Of a DNA stretch of 64,000 bases, positions 1 through 7,771 are shown piece by piece (the stretch's first letter is position 1; the number at the start of each line of letters is the position of its first letter). Made by a program: the position numbers and the translations under genes. This DNA comes from JAOPZW01 sp963788935 (GTDB lineage Bacteria; Actinomycetota; Thermoleophilia; Solirubrobacterales; Solirubrobacteraceae): assembly GCA_963788935.1 (NCBI GenBank), contig CAWBIM010000008.1, positions 310,001 through 374,000 of the forward strand, read 5' to 3'. The notes beneath the pieces are model-generated. The model ran no database searches. It was not told where the DNA came from and worked only from the letters and a program-made list of their open reading frames with translations.

Positions 1-330
1 GTGGATGCCCTCCCAGATCGACAGCGCGCCGCCGATGAGGAACATCCCGATGGCCGCGATGAGGGCCCAGTAGTAGCGCTCCGGGCCGTAGCCGAAGGGA
101 TGCGATGGGTCGGCGGCGTGGCCGCTGCGGCGCACGGCGATCCAGAGGAAGACCTCGTTGCCGGCGTCGGCGACGGTGTGCAGCGTCTCCGCCAGCAGGG
201 CCGGCGAGCCCGTGAGCGCGGCGGCGGTCCCCTTCGCGATCGCGATCGCGGTGTTCGCCGCGAGCGCCGCGAGGATGCTCAGGAAGCTGTCGTCGGCGTC
301 CGCGCTGGGACTGCCGGCCTTGACGCTCAC
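1..330 (-). CDS. Cation diffusion facilitator (CDF) transporter, partial (N-terminal 110 aa)
   Basis: N-terminal part of a CDF cation-efflux protein that runs off the left edge; the GTG start is at 330. Residues about 15-40 form a first membrane helix. Residues 41-60 carry the family signature (GSPALLAE, then HTVADAGNE, with H51 and D55 as the expected metal-site residues of helix 2). This is followed by the usual HPFGYGPERYYW loop and a further helix. CDF proteins exchange divalent metals such as Zn2+, Co2+, Fe2+ or Mn2+ against protons across the inner membrane. The cytoplasmic dimerisation domain lies outside the window, so the metal cannot be guessed. It is 15 bp downstream of the next gene on the same strand and may share its transcript. 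Confidence 0.85.
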   Translation of the reverse strand, partial: MSVKAGSPSADADDSFLSILAALAANTAIAIAKGTAAALTGSPALLAETLHTVADAGNEVFLWIAVRRSGHAADPSHPFGYGPERYYWALIAAIGMFLIGGALSIWEGIH

Positions 331-345
331 CGCCCGGCCGCTCCC

Positions 346-873
346 TCACACCCCGGTGCCGTTGAGCGTCGGGACCTCGCGCCGGAAGCCCGGCGTGCGC
401 GTCAGCCGCAGCGGCCGGACGGGCGAGGTCGGCTCGACGTAGAAGGTCGCGCCGTCGCGCTCCTCGATCGCCCGCACGGCCGACTCCTGGCGCCGCCAGG
501 CGAGCGCCCAGATGATCGCGAAGCCGGTCGCGATCCCCGGGATCTGCGGCGCGATGAGCCCGAGCGCGCCCGCGACGATCGTCGACAGCAGGAGCGGCCA
601 CAGACGGTTGACGGTCACCGCGCCGGGCCGGTGGTCGGGCATCATCGTCGCCGCCTTGGCGTCGGCCAGGAGCCGGCCGATCGCGGTGCTGACCTGCGCC
701 CGCCGGCCGAGGAACGCGCCGACGACGGCGGCGACGAACCACCAGCCGGCGAGGACGAACACGACCGTGTCGTCGCCGTCGGAGGACGCCGAGAGGACGG
801 TGATGACCGCGAGCGCGGTCGCGGCGCCGCCGCTGAGGAGGACCGTGATCCGGAGCAGGTCGACGAACCGCAC
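346..873 (-). CDS. Hypothetical four-helix membrane protein
   Basis: 175-residue protein of unknown function. Hydrophobic stretches are visible at about residues 6-28 (LLRITVLLSG), 36-55 (TVVFVLAGWWFVAAVVGAF) and 93-125 (a long LWPLLLSTIVAGALG / GIATGFAIIWALAW region probably making two helices). It therefore looks like a small integral membrane protein with a basic cytoplasmic C-terminus (RPLRLTRTPGFRRE). No catalytic motif is seen. It lies between trehalose-6-phosphatase (12 bp upstream) and the CDF transporter (15 bp downstream), all on the minus strand, so co-transcription is likely. Codon use matches its neighbours. Confidence 0.65.
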   Translation of the reverse strand: MRFVDLLRITVLLSGGAATALAVITVLSASSDGDDTVVFVLAGWWFVAAVVGAFLGRRAQVSTAIGRLLADAKAATMMPDHRPGAVTVNRLWPLLLSTIVAGALGLIAPQIPGIATGFAIIWALAWRRQESAVRAIEERDGATFYVEPTSPVRPLRLTRTPGFRREVPTLNGTGV

Positions 874-885
874 GCGGCGCGCAGC

Positions 886-1689
886 CTACGCCGCGAGCGC
901 CGAGAGCAGGGTGCGGACGCCGAGCGGGCCGTCGACGAGCAGGTCGGCCTGCGCCTCGAGCTCCGGCGGCGTCTCGTCCGAGCGCACGCCGACGCACAGC
1001 GCATTCGCGATCTGCTTCTCCTCGACCAGCGCGCGCAGCGCGGCGAACGCGTCGAGGTCGGTCGTGTCGTCGCCGACGTAGGCGGCGGCGTCGAGCGAGG
1101 CCTCCTCGATCAGGCGGCGCACGCCGCGGCCCTTGTTCAGCTCCACCGGCGGACGCACCTCGAGGACCTTGCGGCCCCAGTGGATGACGAGGCCGGCGTC
1201 CTCGGCCTGGGCGGCGATCTCGCGGACGGCGGCCTCGGCCGCCTCCTCGTCCGGCGCCCCGCGCCAGTGGAACGCGCGGATCACGTCCTTGTCCTCGGCC
1301 CGGACCCGCAGGCGGCGCAGCGCGTCGCTCCACGCCCCGTCGGCGAACTCGCGGACGCGCGGCGCCCACTTCGCGACCTCGGGGTCGAGCTCGGCCTCCG
1401 TGCGGCCGCCCCGCAGCAGCTCGGCGCCGTGGTTGCCGACGTACGTGATCGAGCCGAGCGACACGATCCGCCGGGCGGTCGTCGCCTGCCGGCCGCTCAC
1501 GCACGCGACGAGGCCGTAGCGCTTGGCGATCGCGATGAGCTGGACGCGCGTGGGCTCGGGGACGTGCGCGTCGTCGGCATGGCGGGTGATCGGCGCGAGC
1601 ACGCCGTCGATGTCGAGAAGCACGGCCGCCCGCGACGGATCGGCCCTCAGGGGAGCGATCGCCTCGGTGAGGGTGGCCGCCGCGGACAC
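886..1689 (-). CDS. otsB: Trehalose-6-phosphate phosphatase (HAD superfamily)
   Basis: Dephosphorylates trehalose 6-phosphate to trehalose, the last step of the OtsAB route. The 267-residue protein has HAD motif I as LLDIDGVLAP with nucleophile D26 and acid/base D28, the SGR of motif II near residue 65, K186 in LNKGRG (motif III) and GDDTTD at 206-211 (motif IV), in the order expected for OtsB. The GTG start at 1689 was chosen because homology begins just downstream and upstream codons are non-homologous. No otsA is visible in the window. The start lies only 9 bp from the divergent TauE/SafE start, so at least one of the two promoters must sit inside the opposite coding region. Confidence 0.88.
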   Translation of the reverse strand: MSAAATLTEAIAPLRADPSRAAVLLDIDGVLAPITRHADDAHVPEPTRVQLIAIAKRYGLVACVSGRQATTARRIVSLGSITYVGNHGAELLRGGRTEAELDPEVAKWAPRVREFADGAWSDALRRLRVRAEDKDVIRAFHWRGAPDEEAAEAAVREIAAQAEDAGLVIHWGRKVLEVRPPVELNKGRGVRRLIEEASLDAAAYVGDDTTDLDAFAALRALVEEKQIANALCVGVRSDETPPELEAQADLLVDGPLGVRTLLSALAA

Positions 1690-1698
1690 CGCTCTAGT

Positions 1699-2070
1699 AT
1701 GGCGCGCATGGCGGGGCGCCGAATGCTGGAGCTCGGGGCGATCGGCACCGCGGCGGGGCTGTTCAGCGGCGTCTTCGGCGTGGGCGGCGGCGCGATCATC
1801 GTCCCGGCCCTCGTGCTGCGCCTGAAGTACGGCGACCGCGAGGCGACCGGCACGTCGCTCGCGGCGATCTCGGTCATGGCCGCGGCCGCGATGCTCGCCC
1901 AGGGCGCCTACGGCAACCTCCACGTCGACGACGGCCTGCTCGTCGGCGTCCCGGCGGTCGGCGGGGTCGTGGTCGGCACCTGGCTGCAGCAGCGCATCCG
2001 CCCGCGGGCCGTCCGCCTCGCGTTCGCGGCCGTCCTCGTCGTCGCCGCCGTCGACCTCGCCCTGAAGTGA
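1699..2070 (+). CDS. TauE/SafE-family permease, N-terminal half as a separate gene
   Basis: 123-residue membrane protein corresponding to one repeat of the sulfite exporter TauE/SafE family. It carries the signature GVFGVGGGAIIVPAL near residues 28-42 and about four hydrophobic segments. Normal family members are about 250 residues with two such repeats; here the second repeat is a separate gene starting in the last codon (GTGA overlap at 2067-2070). The two products together (123+122 residues) equal one full-length transporter, so they probably form a heterodimer exporting a sulfur oxyanion or organic acid; the substrate is unknown. ATG codons at 1708 and 1723 are alternative starts. The start is 9 bp from divergent otsB. 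Confidence 0.8.
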   Translation: MARMAGRRMLELGAIGTAAGLFSGVFGVGGGAIIVPALVLRLKYGDREATGTSLAAISVMAAAAMLAQGAYGNLHVDDGLLVGVPAVGGVVVGTWLQQRIRPRAVRLAFAAVLVVAAVDLALK

Positions 2071-2435
2071 TCGCCGCGATCGTCATCGGCGCGTTCGCCG
2101 GCCTGCTGGCCGGGCTCCTCGGCGTCGGCGGCGGGATCCTCTTCGTCCCCGCCCTCACCGTCTTCCTCGGGCTGACGCAGGTCGACGCCGAGGCGACGTC
2201 GCTCCTGGCGATCATGCCGATGGCGCTCGTCGGCGCGTGGCGGCAGTACCGCTACGGCAACGTGCGCCTCCCCGACGGCCTGTGGCTCGGGCCGCTCGCG
2301 ATCCCCGGGGCGATCGCCGGGGTGGCGATCGTCAACGTCGCGCCCGAGCGGGCGGTGCAGATCGCCTTCGCCGGGCTGATGCTCGTGATCGCGTGGCGCA
2401 TGGTGCGCGGCGGCCAGCGCGAGGATGAGGCGTGA
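2067..2435 (+). CDS. TauE/SafE-family permease, C-terminal half as a separate gene
   Basis: 122-residue membrane protein, the second half-size TauE/SafE repeat. It has the same signature as its upstream partner (LLGVGGGILFVPALTVF near residues 17-33) and about four membrane helices, ending with a short charged tail. The GTG start overlaps the upstream stop by 4 bp, the arrangement of translational coupling. The sequence between the halves encodes no linker; a clean stop and start are present rather than a frameshift, because the two genes lie in different frames with a proper GTGA junction. The alternative is a full-length gene broken by an error at the junction, which is less likely given the exact GTGA overlap. 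Confidence 0.8.
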   Translation: MIAAIVIGAFAGLLAGLLGVGGGILFVPALTVFLGLTQVDAEATSLLAIMPMALVGAWRQYRYGNVRLPDGLWLGPLAIPGAIAGVAIVNVAPERAVQIAFAGLMLVIAWRMVRGGQREDEA

Positions 2436-2454
2436 ACGGGTAGGAACCCGGGCG

Positions 2455-2847
2455 ATGGACGACGCCGCGACACCCCCGAAATGGCCCGCCCAGGTCGCCT
2501 ACGACGTCGAGTCGCCGACCGGCGTCCTCGTCGATCGCATCGCCGACAAGTGGACGCTGATGATCCATGGCACGCTCGAGGCGGGCCCGATGCGCTTCAC
2601 CGACCTCCGCGAGGCCCTCGGCGGAATCTCGCCCAAGGTCTTGACCCGCTCGCTGCGCGCGCTCGAGCGCGACGGCCTCATCTCCCGCCACGCCTACGAC
2701 GAGGCGCCGCCGCGGGTCGAGTATGCGCTCACCGCGCTCGGCGGCTCGCTGTGCGCGCCGGTCCAGGAGCTGCGCGCGTGGGCCGAGGAGCACATCGACG
2801 ACATCCGCGGCGCTCGCGCGCGCTACGACGGCGACGGCCGCACGTAG
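2455..2847 (+). CDS. HxlR-family transcriptional regulator
   Basis: 130-residue winged-helix regulator of the HxlR type. The recognisable core is DKWTLMIHGTL, RFTDLREALGGISPKVLTRSLRALERDGLISR and PPRVEYALTALG, i.e. recognition helix and wing of the family, usually dimeric redox- or ligand-responsive repressors. There is no N-terminal Cys before the core as in HypR-type sensors, so a thiol switch is not supported. The ATG at 2455 is preferred over an ATG at 2425 that overlaps the upstream gene: a GGTAGGAA element sits about 9 bp before 2455 and homology starts after it. It lies 19 bp after the split permease and may control it. Confidence 0.85.
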   Translation: MDDAATPPKWPAQVAYDVESPTGVLVDRIADKWTLMIHGTLEAGPMRFTDLREALGGISPKVLTRSLRALERDGLISRHAYDEAPPRVEYALTALGGSLCAPVQELRAWAEEHIDDIRGARARYDGDGRT

Positions 2848-2863
2848 CTGCGTGTAGCCGCGC

Positions 2864-3643
2864 TCAGGCGTGCAGGCGCCGGCGCAGCGCCGCGACGTTG
2901 CGCCGCGCGACCGGGACCTCGGTGCCGTCGCGCATGATCAGCACGGCCGTGCCGTTGAGCTGCGCGCGCAGCTCGACCGCGTGGGTGAGGTTCACGAGGT
3001 AGGCGCGGTGGACCCGCGCGAAGCCGCTCGGGGACCACTCCTTCTCGAGCTGGCTCAGCGGCGTGCGCAGGAGGAAGCGCCCGTCGTCGCACACGATCCG
3101 CGCGTAGTCGCCGTTCGCCTGGGCGATCGAGATCGTCTCGAGGCGCACGAGCCGCTTGCCCCCGCCCTTCGGGTTGTCCACGGCGACGACGTCCGGCCCG
3201 CCGCCCGTGGCGCCGGCCGGCGACGCGGCGCCGTCGCCCTGGGCGGCGGCGGCCGGGGCGGCCGGACGCGACTGGGCCTCGACGCGGCCGAGCGCCGACT
3301 CGAGCCGCTCGCGGCTGACGGGCTTGACGAGGAAGTCGAGCGCCTGGATCTCGAAGGCCTCGACGGCGGCGTCCGGGTGACCGGTGACGAACACGACCGC
3401 GGGCGGGTCGGCGAAGCGCCGGAGCAGGCGGGCGAGCGCCATGCCCTCGATCTCGGGCATGTGGACGTCGAGAAACAACGCGTCGTAGCGGCCGCCCGAG
3501 AGGTAGACGAGCGCCTCCTTCGCGCTCGTCGCGGTCGCGACACGGTCGACCGACGCCGACGTCTCGAGCAGGTGCTTGATGTCGGCCAGGGCCCGCGGCT
3601 CGTCGTCGACCGCGAGGATGGCCAGGCCGCCGCCGGCGGTCAT
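2864..3643 (-). CDS. LytTR-family response regulator
   Basis: 259-residue two-component response regulator. The receiver domain (about 5-125) has the acidic pair AVDDE, the phosphoacceptor D59 in LFLDVHMPEIEG and K107 in FLVKPVS. A low-complexity Pro/Ala linker (about 125-150) joins it to a LytTR DNA-binding domain (about 155-259; IAQANGDYARIVCDDGRFL, SPSGFARVHRAYLVNL, VPVARRNVAALRR). LytTR regulators usually control extracellular polysaccharide, bacteriocin or virulence-type genes. The ATG overlaps the stop of the upstream LytS-like gene (ATGA at 3640-3643), so the two are translationally coupled and form a cognate pair. Its targets are not evident in the window. Confidence 0.9.
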   Translation of the reverse strand: MTAGGGLAILAVDDEPRALADIKHLLETSASVDRVATATSAKEALVYLSGGRYDALFLDVHMPEIEGMALARLLRRFADPPAVVFVTGHPDAAVEAFEIQALDFLVKPVSRERLESALGRVEAQSRPAAPAAAAQGDGAASPAGATGGGPDVVAVDNPKGGGKRLVRLETISIAQANGDYARIVCDDGRFLLRTPLSQLEKEWSPSGFARVHRAYLVNLTHAVELRAQLNGTAVLIMRDGTEVPVARRNVAALRRRLHA

Positions 3644-4143
3644 GCCGCGCTCCCCGTCGTGGCGCCCAGGGCGATGCGGACGCGCTCGGCGTCGGCCTCG
3701 GGGTCGTCGGGTCCGTCGAGCTGGGCCTCCAGCGACGCGCCGTCGAGGCGCGTGCGCAGCGCGAGGCGCACCCGGCCGGGGCGCTCGCCGAGGCAGCGGC
3801 CGACGGCGTCGGCCAGCGGCGCCTGCACCTCGCCCGGGACGCACTGCATCGCGGGCACGCGCTCCGCCGGCGGCAGCTCGGCCTCGAGGCGGCCGGGGAA
3901 CCGGGCCTGCTCGAGGCGCACGTAGACGGCGACGTGGTCGAGCTCCTGGGCGAGCGGGATGACCCGGGCCGGCCGCAGCCGATGCGACAGGAACGCACCG
4001 AGGTCCGCGAGCACGTCGCGCGCGGTGTCGGGCTCGACTTCGATGTAGCTGGCGGCCGCGGCGAGCACGTTGTTCACGAAGTGCACCGAAACCGGGGCCG
4101 CCCCCGTGGGCGTGTTCTGGCTGCCTGACGCAAGATCGTGCAT
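3640..4143 (-). CDS. Truncated LytS-like histidine kinase, no input domain, ATPase not recognisable
   Basis: 167-residue protein matching only the His_kinase dimerisation/phosphotransfer part of LytS-type sensors: VHFVNNVLAAAASYIEVEP with putative phosphoacceptor H21, then FLSHRLRPARVIPLAQELDHVAVYVRLEQARF. LytS kinases normally have several membrane helices before this and an ATP-binding domain after it. Here there is no N-terminal domain at all. The C-terminal 70 residues lack a recognisable N box (a VENA-like Asn) or G boxes. The protein may be a phosphotransfer or dimerisation partner that needs another kinase. It is coupled to the LytTR regulator by a 4 bp overlap and transcribed divergently from a large hybrid PAS kinase 95 bp away, an obvious candidate phosphate donor. 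Confidence 0.75.
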   Translation of the reverse strand: MHDLASGSQNTPTGAAPVSVHFVNNVLAAAASYIEVEPDTARDVLADLGAFLSHRLRPARVIPLAQELDHVAVYVRLEQARFPGRLEAELPPAERVPAMQCVPGEVQAPLADAVGRCLGERPGRVRLALRTRLDGASLEAQLDGPDDPEADAERVRIALGATTGSAA

Positions 4144-4238
4144 CGGGGTCGCAACCGTACCGTCCAGATCGGCGTGTATCGGCTCAACGGCCGCTCGTCG
4201 GTCGCATCTTGCCGCTCGGCGTCGCGGGTACTCTGGTG

Positions 4239-7200
4239 ATGGTTGCAGATGTCATGACCCTCGATGCGTACATGCGTGACGGTGCCCTGGAGCAACGCCT
4301 GTTCGAGGTCGCACCCGACGCGCTGGTGGTGACGACCATCGATGGTCGGATCCTCCGTGTCAACCAGGCGGCGTCGGATCTGGTGGGCCTGGCGCCCGAG
4401 GAGTTGAGGACCCGCTCGTACTGGGACCTCGTGCATCCCGCCGACCACGAGGCGGTCGGCACCCAGCACGCGGACCTCCGCCGCGACGGCCGCAACGCGA
4501 CGCCGTTCCGCTGCCGGATCCTCCACTCGGACGGCAGCTGGCGCTGGGTCGAGTCCGCGAGCGCGTTCGACCTCGACGCCGGACTGATCTTCTCGGTGGT
4601 GCGCGACATCACCGGCCGCGAGGACCTCGAGCTCGAGCGGCTCGCGACGCTGTTCGACCACGCGCCGATCGGCATGGCCGTGATGGCGCTGGGCGGCGCG
4701 CTGCGGCGGGTCAACCCGCCGCTCGTCGACATGCTCGGCCGCCCGGAGGAGGAGCTGCTCGAGCACACGATCTTCGACCTCGTCGACGACGAGGACTCGC
4801 GCGCGGCGCTCGCGGTCGCGATCGGGGGCCGGCCGCGGCCCACCTTCCAGCTCGAGACGCGGTTGCGGGGCGCCGACGGGCATCCGGCGATCGTCCTGTT
4901 CAGCGCGACGCTCGTCACGAACGCGCGCCAGGAGCCGGTCCACTACGTCTGCCAGATCCTCGACATCACCGAGCGGGCCGAGGCCCAGGAGCGCCTCGAG
5001 CTCAACGAGGCCAAGCTCGCCGAGGCTCAGCAGATCGCCCGCCTGGGCAGCTGGGAGTGGGAGATCGCGACCGACCGCGTCACCTGGTCGGACGAGCTGT
5101 ACCGCATCTACGGCGTTCGCCCCGACCGCTTCTCGGGGTCGTACGGCGCGAACCTCGACCGCGTCCACGCCGACGACCGCGCGCGCGTCGCCCGCGTGAT
5201 CGAGAACGCCGTCGCCGAGCGCCGGCCGTGGAGCCTCGACTACCGGGTCGTCCGCCCCGACGGCGAGCTGCGGATGATCCACGCCCGCGGCGAGGTCGTC
5301 TGCGACGAGCAGGGCCGCCCGGCGGTCGTGCAGGGCACGTGCCAGGACGTCACCGAGAGCCGCCGGGTCGAGGACGCGCTGCGCGCCGCCGAGCAGCTCT
5401 TCCGGCGCGCGTTCGACGACGCGCCGATCGGGATGGCGCTGATCGACCTCGAGGGCCGCTGGCTGCGGCTGAACCGGGCGATCTCGCAGATGCTCGGCCG
5501 CAGCGAGCCCGAGCTGCGCACGATGCAGCTCTCCGACCTCAACCATCCCGACGACCGCCGCCTGGACCGCCCGCTCATCAAGGAGCTGCTCAACGGCCGG
5601 CGCCGGTCCTTCGCGCTCGAGAAGCGCTACGTCCACGCCGACGGCCACCTCATCCACGCGCTCGTGCACGTGTCGCTCATGCACGGCGACGGCGAGCGGC
5701 CGCTGTACTTCCTCTGCCAGCTCGTCGACATCACCGAGCGCCGCCGGGCCGAGGCGGAGCGCCGGGCGACGCAGGAGCGGATGCAGGCGATCATCGACAA
5801 CTCGCCGGCGCTCGTGATCGTCAAGGACCTCGAGCAGCGCTACCTGCTCGTCAACCGCCGGTGGGAGGAGATCTGCGGGCTCGACGGCGAGGCCGTCCTC
5901 GGCCACACCTCCGGTGAGGTGCTCGCCGGGCGCTCCCCGGGCACGGACGACCTGGACCGCGAGGTGATCGCCACCGGCGCCGTGCACGAGGCCATGGCGA
6001 CGATGCCGCGGGCCGACGGCGAGGAGATCACGTTCCTCGTCGTGAAGTTCCCGCTGCGCGACGCCGAGGGCCAGACCTACGCCGTCTGCACGATCGCCAC
6101 CGACATCACCGAGCGCCGCCGCAGCGCCGAGGAGCGCGCCGAGCTCGAGGCCCGGCTGGCGCAGGCGCAGCGGCTGGAGTCCGTCGGCCAGCTCGCGGGC
6201 GGCGTCGCGCACGACTTCAACAACCTGCTGTCGGTGATCTTGACCTGCGTCGGCTTCGCCCAGCGCGCGCTGCCCGACGACCACCCGGTGCTGGACGACG
6301 TCGAGGAGATCGGCCGCGCCGCCGACCGCGCCGCGGCGCTGACGCGCCAGCTGTTGATGTTCAGCCGCCGCGAGGTCGTCACGCCGCAGGTCGTCGACGT
6401 CGCCGCGCTGGTGCGCGACCTCGAGCGCCTGCTGAACCGCACGCTCTCCGAGCGCGTCGCGCTGCGGATCTCGTGCGGCCCCGACGTCGTGCCGGTCTTC
6501 ATCGACCCCGCCCAGCTCGAGCAGGTCCTCGTCAACCTCGCCGTGAACGCGCGCGACGCGATGCCCGAGGGCGGGACGCTCTCGATCGCCGTGGCCGGGA
6601 GCGAGGGCGGCGTCCGGATCACCGTCGCCGACGACGGCACCGGGATGGCCGACGACGTCCGCGAGCACGCCTTCGAGCCGTTCTTCACGACGAAGGAGCC
6701 GGGCGAGGGCACCGGCCTCGGCCTCGCCTCGGTCCACGGCGTCGTGACCGACGCGGGCGGCGTCGTCGAGATCTCCTCGGAGGTCGGCAGCGGCACCGTC
6801 GTGACGATCTTCCTGCCCGCCGCCGAGGGCCGTCCCGCGACGCCCGAGGAGCCCGACGCGCCGGAGCACGCCGCGCCCGGCAACGCCAGCGTGCTCGTCG
6901 TCGAGGACCAGGACCCGGTCCGCCGCCAGGCCGTCCGGATCCTCGAGGCCCACGGCTACGCCGTGCGCGAGGCGCCGAGCGGCGACGAGGCGCTCGCGCG
7001 CTGGGAGCCGGTCGACGTGCTGGTGACCGACGTCGTCATGCCGGGGATGAGCGGCCAGCAGCTCGCCGACCAGGCCCGCCGCCGCGCGCCCGCGCTCCGG
7101 GTGGTCTTCATGTCCGGCCACACCGACGACATCGTCGTCCGCGACGGCGCCCGCCACGGCGACATCGCGTTCGTGCAGAAGCCGTTCACGCGCGACACGC

Positions 7201-7277
7201 TGCTGCGCGCGGTCGAGCAGGCGGTCGCCCGGGAGCCCGGCGCCAACGGCGCCAACGGGCGCGTCGGCGGAGCCTGA
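4239..7277 (+). CDS. Hybrid sensor histidine kinase with five PAS domains and a C-terminal receiver
   Basis: 1012-residue cytoplasmic hybrid kinase with no membrane helix. Five consecutive PAS/PAC modules cover about residues 17-128, 135-245, 265-373, 385-500 and 513-628, most ending in a DITER-type PAC tail. The third (LGSWEWEIATDRVTWSDELYRIYGV) is of the PAS_3 fold. The HisKA helix has H658 in GGVAHDFNNLL. The HATPase domain follows (N box LVNLAVNARDAMPEGG, G1 VADDGTGM, F box EPFFTT, G2 GEGTGLGLASV). The receiver begins near 884, with phosphoacceptor D931 in VLVTDVVMPGMSG and a Lys in FVQKPF. The HDFNN subtype is typical of soluble light/redox/ligand-sensing kinases. ATG 4239 is chosen; ATG 4254 and TTG 4209 are alternatives with no clear ribosome site to decide. 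Confidence 0.9.
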   Translation: MVADVMTLDAYMRDGALEQRLFEVAPDALVVTTIDGRILRVNQAASDLVGLAPEELRTRSYWDLVHPADHEAVGTQHADLRRDGRNATPFRCRILHSDGSWRWVESASAFDLDAGLIFSVVRDITGREDLELERLATLFDHAPIGMAVMALGGALRRVNPPLVDMLGRPEEELLEHTIFDLVDDEDSRAALAVAIGGRPRPTFQLETRLRGADGHPAIVLFSATLVTNARQEPVHYVCQILDITERAEAQERLELNEAKLAEAQQIARLGSWEWEIATDRVTWSDELYRIYGVRPDRFSGSYGANLDRVHADDRARVARVIENAVAERRPWSLDYRVVRPDGELRMIHARGEVVCDEQGRPAVVQGTCQDVTESRRVEDALRAAEQLFRRAFDDAPIGMALIDLEGRWLRLNRAISQMLGRSEPELRTMQLSDLNHPDDRRLDRPLIKELLNGRRRSFALEKRYVHADGHLIHALVHVSLMHGDGERPLYFLCQLVDITERRRAEAERRATQERMQAIIDNSPALVIVKDLEQRYLLVNRRWEEICGLDGEAVLGHTSGEVLAGRSPGTDDLDREVIATGAVHEAMATMPRADGEEITFLVVKFPLRDAEGQTYAVCTIATDITERRRSAEERAELEARLAQAQRLESVGQLAGGVAHDFNNLLSVILTCVGFAQRALPDDHPVLDDVEEIGRAADRAAALTRQLLMFSRREVVTPQVVDVAALVRDLERLLNRTLSERVALRISCGPDVVPVFIDPAQLEQVLVNLAVNARDAMPEGGTLSIAVAGSEGGVRITVADDGTGMADDVREHAFEPFFTTKEPGEGTGLGLASVHGVVTDAGGVVEISSEVGSGTVVTIFLPAAEGRPATPEEPDAPEHAAPGNASVLVVEDQDPVRRQAVRILEAHGYAVREAPSGDEALARWEPVDVLVTDVVMPGMSGQQLADQARRRAPALRVVFMSGHTDDIVVRDGARHGDIAFVQKPFTRDTLLRAVEQAVAREPGANGANGRVGGA

Positions 7278-7396
7278 GCGCGCCCGACCAGAGCGCCCTG
7301 CCCGCGCCGATCGGGGGGCGGCTGGACACCTCGTCGAGTCAGACCGCCGTCGGGCGCTCCGTTTGGCGAGAATTCCCCACCGTTTGTCGAAAACCC

Positions 7397-7414
7397 TGGA
7401 ATGGGGTGATTCCA
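7397..7414. terminator. Small perfect hairpin in convergent intergenic region
   Basis: TGGAAT-GGGGTG-ATTCCA gives a 6 bp perfect stem with a 6 nt loop, about 120 bp after the stop of the PAS hybrid kinase. There is no T-run after it, so an intrinsic terminator is uncertain. It could equally be part of a structured RNA or a protein site next to the direct repeat at 7359-7393. Confidence 0.3.
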
Positions 7415-7697
7415 GCCGCCACATCTTCTTCGCAGCGGCGGGCCCTCTCGAATCTTCCAACGGGAAGCCCGGCCGTCTCGCGGCGTACCAACCCCCCGGC
7501 GCCGCGGGACTTGCGCCTCAGGCGCCGGCGCCCCCCAACGCCGGCGCCGACAGCGCGCGTTCAGTGGCCGCACGGCGGCGGTGTCGTGACCCCTACGATG
7601 CCGCCGCCGGCGCGAGTCCCTGCGGGGCCCGTCCCGCGACGCCCGGGCGGAAATGACGGCCGTCGATCACCGCCGGGCTGTGTCCTCGACCGCTCGA

Positions 7698-7713
7698 AAT
7701 GCCTGGAGGCATT
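7698..7713 (-). terminator. Candidate terminator hairpin downstream of the exoribonuclease gene
   Basis: AATGCC-TGGA-GGCATT forms a 6 bp stem with a 4 nt loop, 59 bp beyond the stop of the minus-strand gene at 7772. Read on the minus strand it is followed by TTTCG, a short T-tract. Weak but correctly placed and oriented. Confidence 0.4.
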
Positions 7714-7771
7714 CCTTCGGGTCTGCGTCCGTGCCCGGCGGCGCCGCCAGCCGCCCTTTCCATCCCGCACG

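Larger units (their letters stand above)
7278..7771. other. 494 bp convergent intergenic region without a supported gene
   Basis: Space between the ends of two converging genes. I see no reading frame with protein-like composition. The stretch 7355-7480 is less GC-rich than its surroundings. It holds an imperfect direct repeat (CCGTTTGGCGAGAA at 7359-7372 and CCGTTTGTCGAAAA at 7380-7393, 12 of 14 identical, 21 bp apart) and two small perfect hairpins (7397-7414 and 7698-7713). The rest is GC-rich low-information sequence. It may hold terminators, a small RNA or protein-binding sites; none is proven. Confidence 0.5.

Noticed and set aside
1..2070. 689-codon plus-strand frame over the CDF, membrane protein and otsB genes
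   Set aside because: Only its last 123 residues (TauE half) are protein-like; the rest is antisense to three recognisable genes.
4074..7460. 1128-codon open frame on the minus strand opposite the hybrid kinase
   Set aside because: It is antisense to a gene with five PAS domains, HisKA, HATPase and receiver motifs; its own translation is Arg/Asp/Leu-rich with no domain. Long antisense frames are expected at this GC content.
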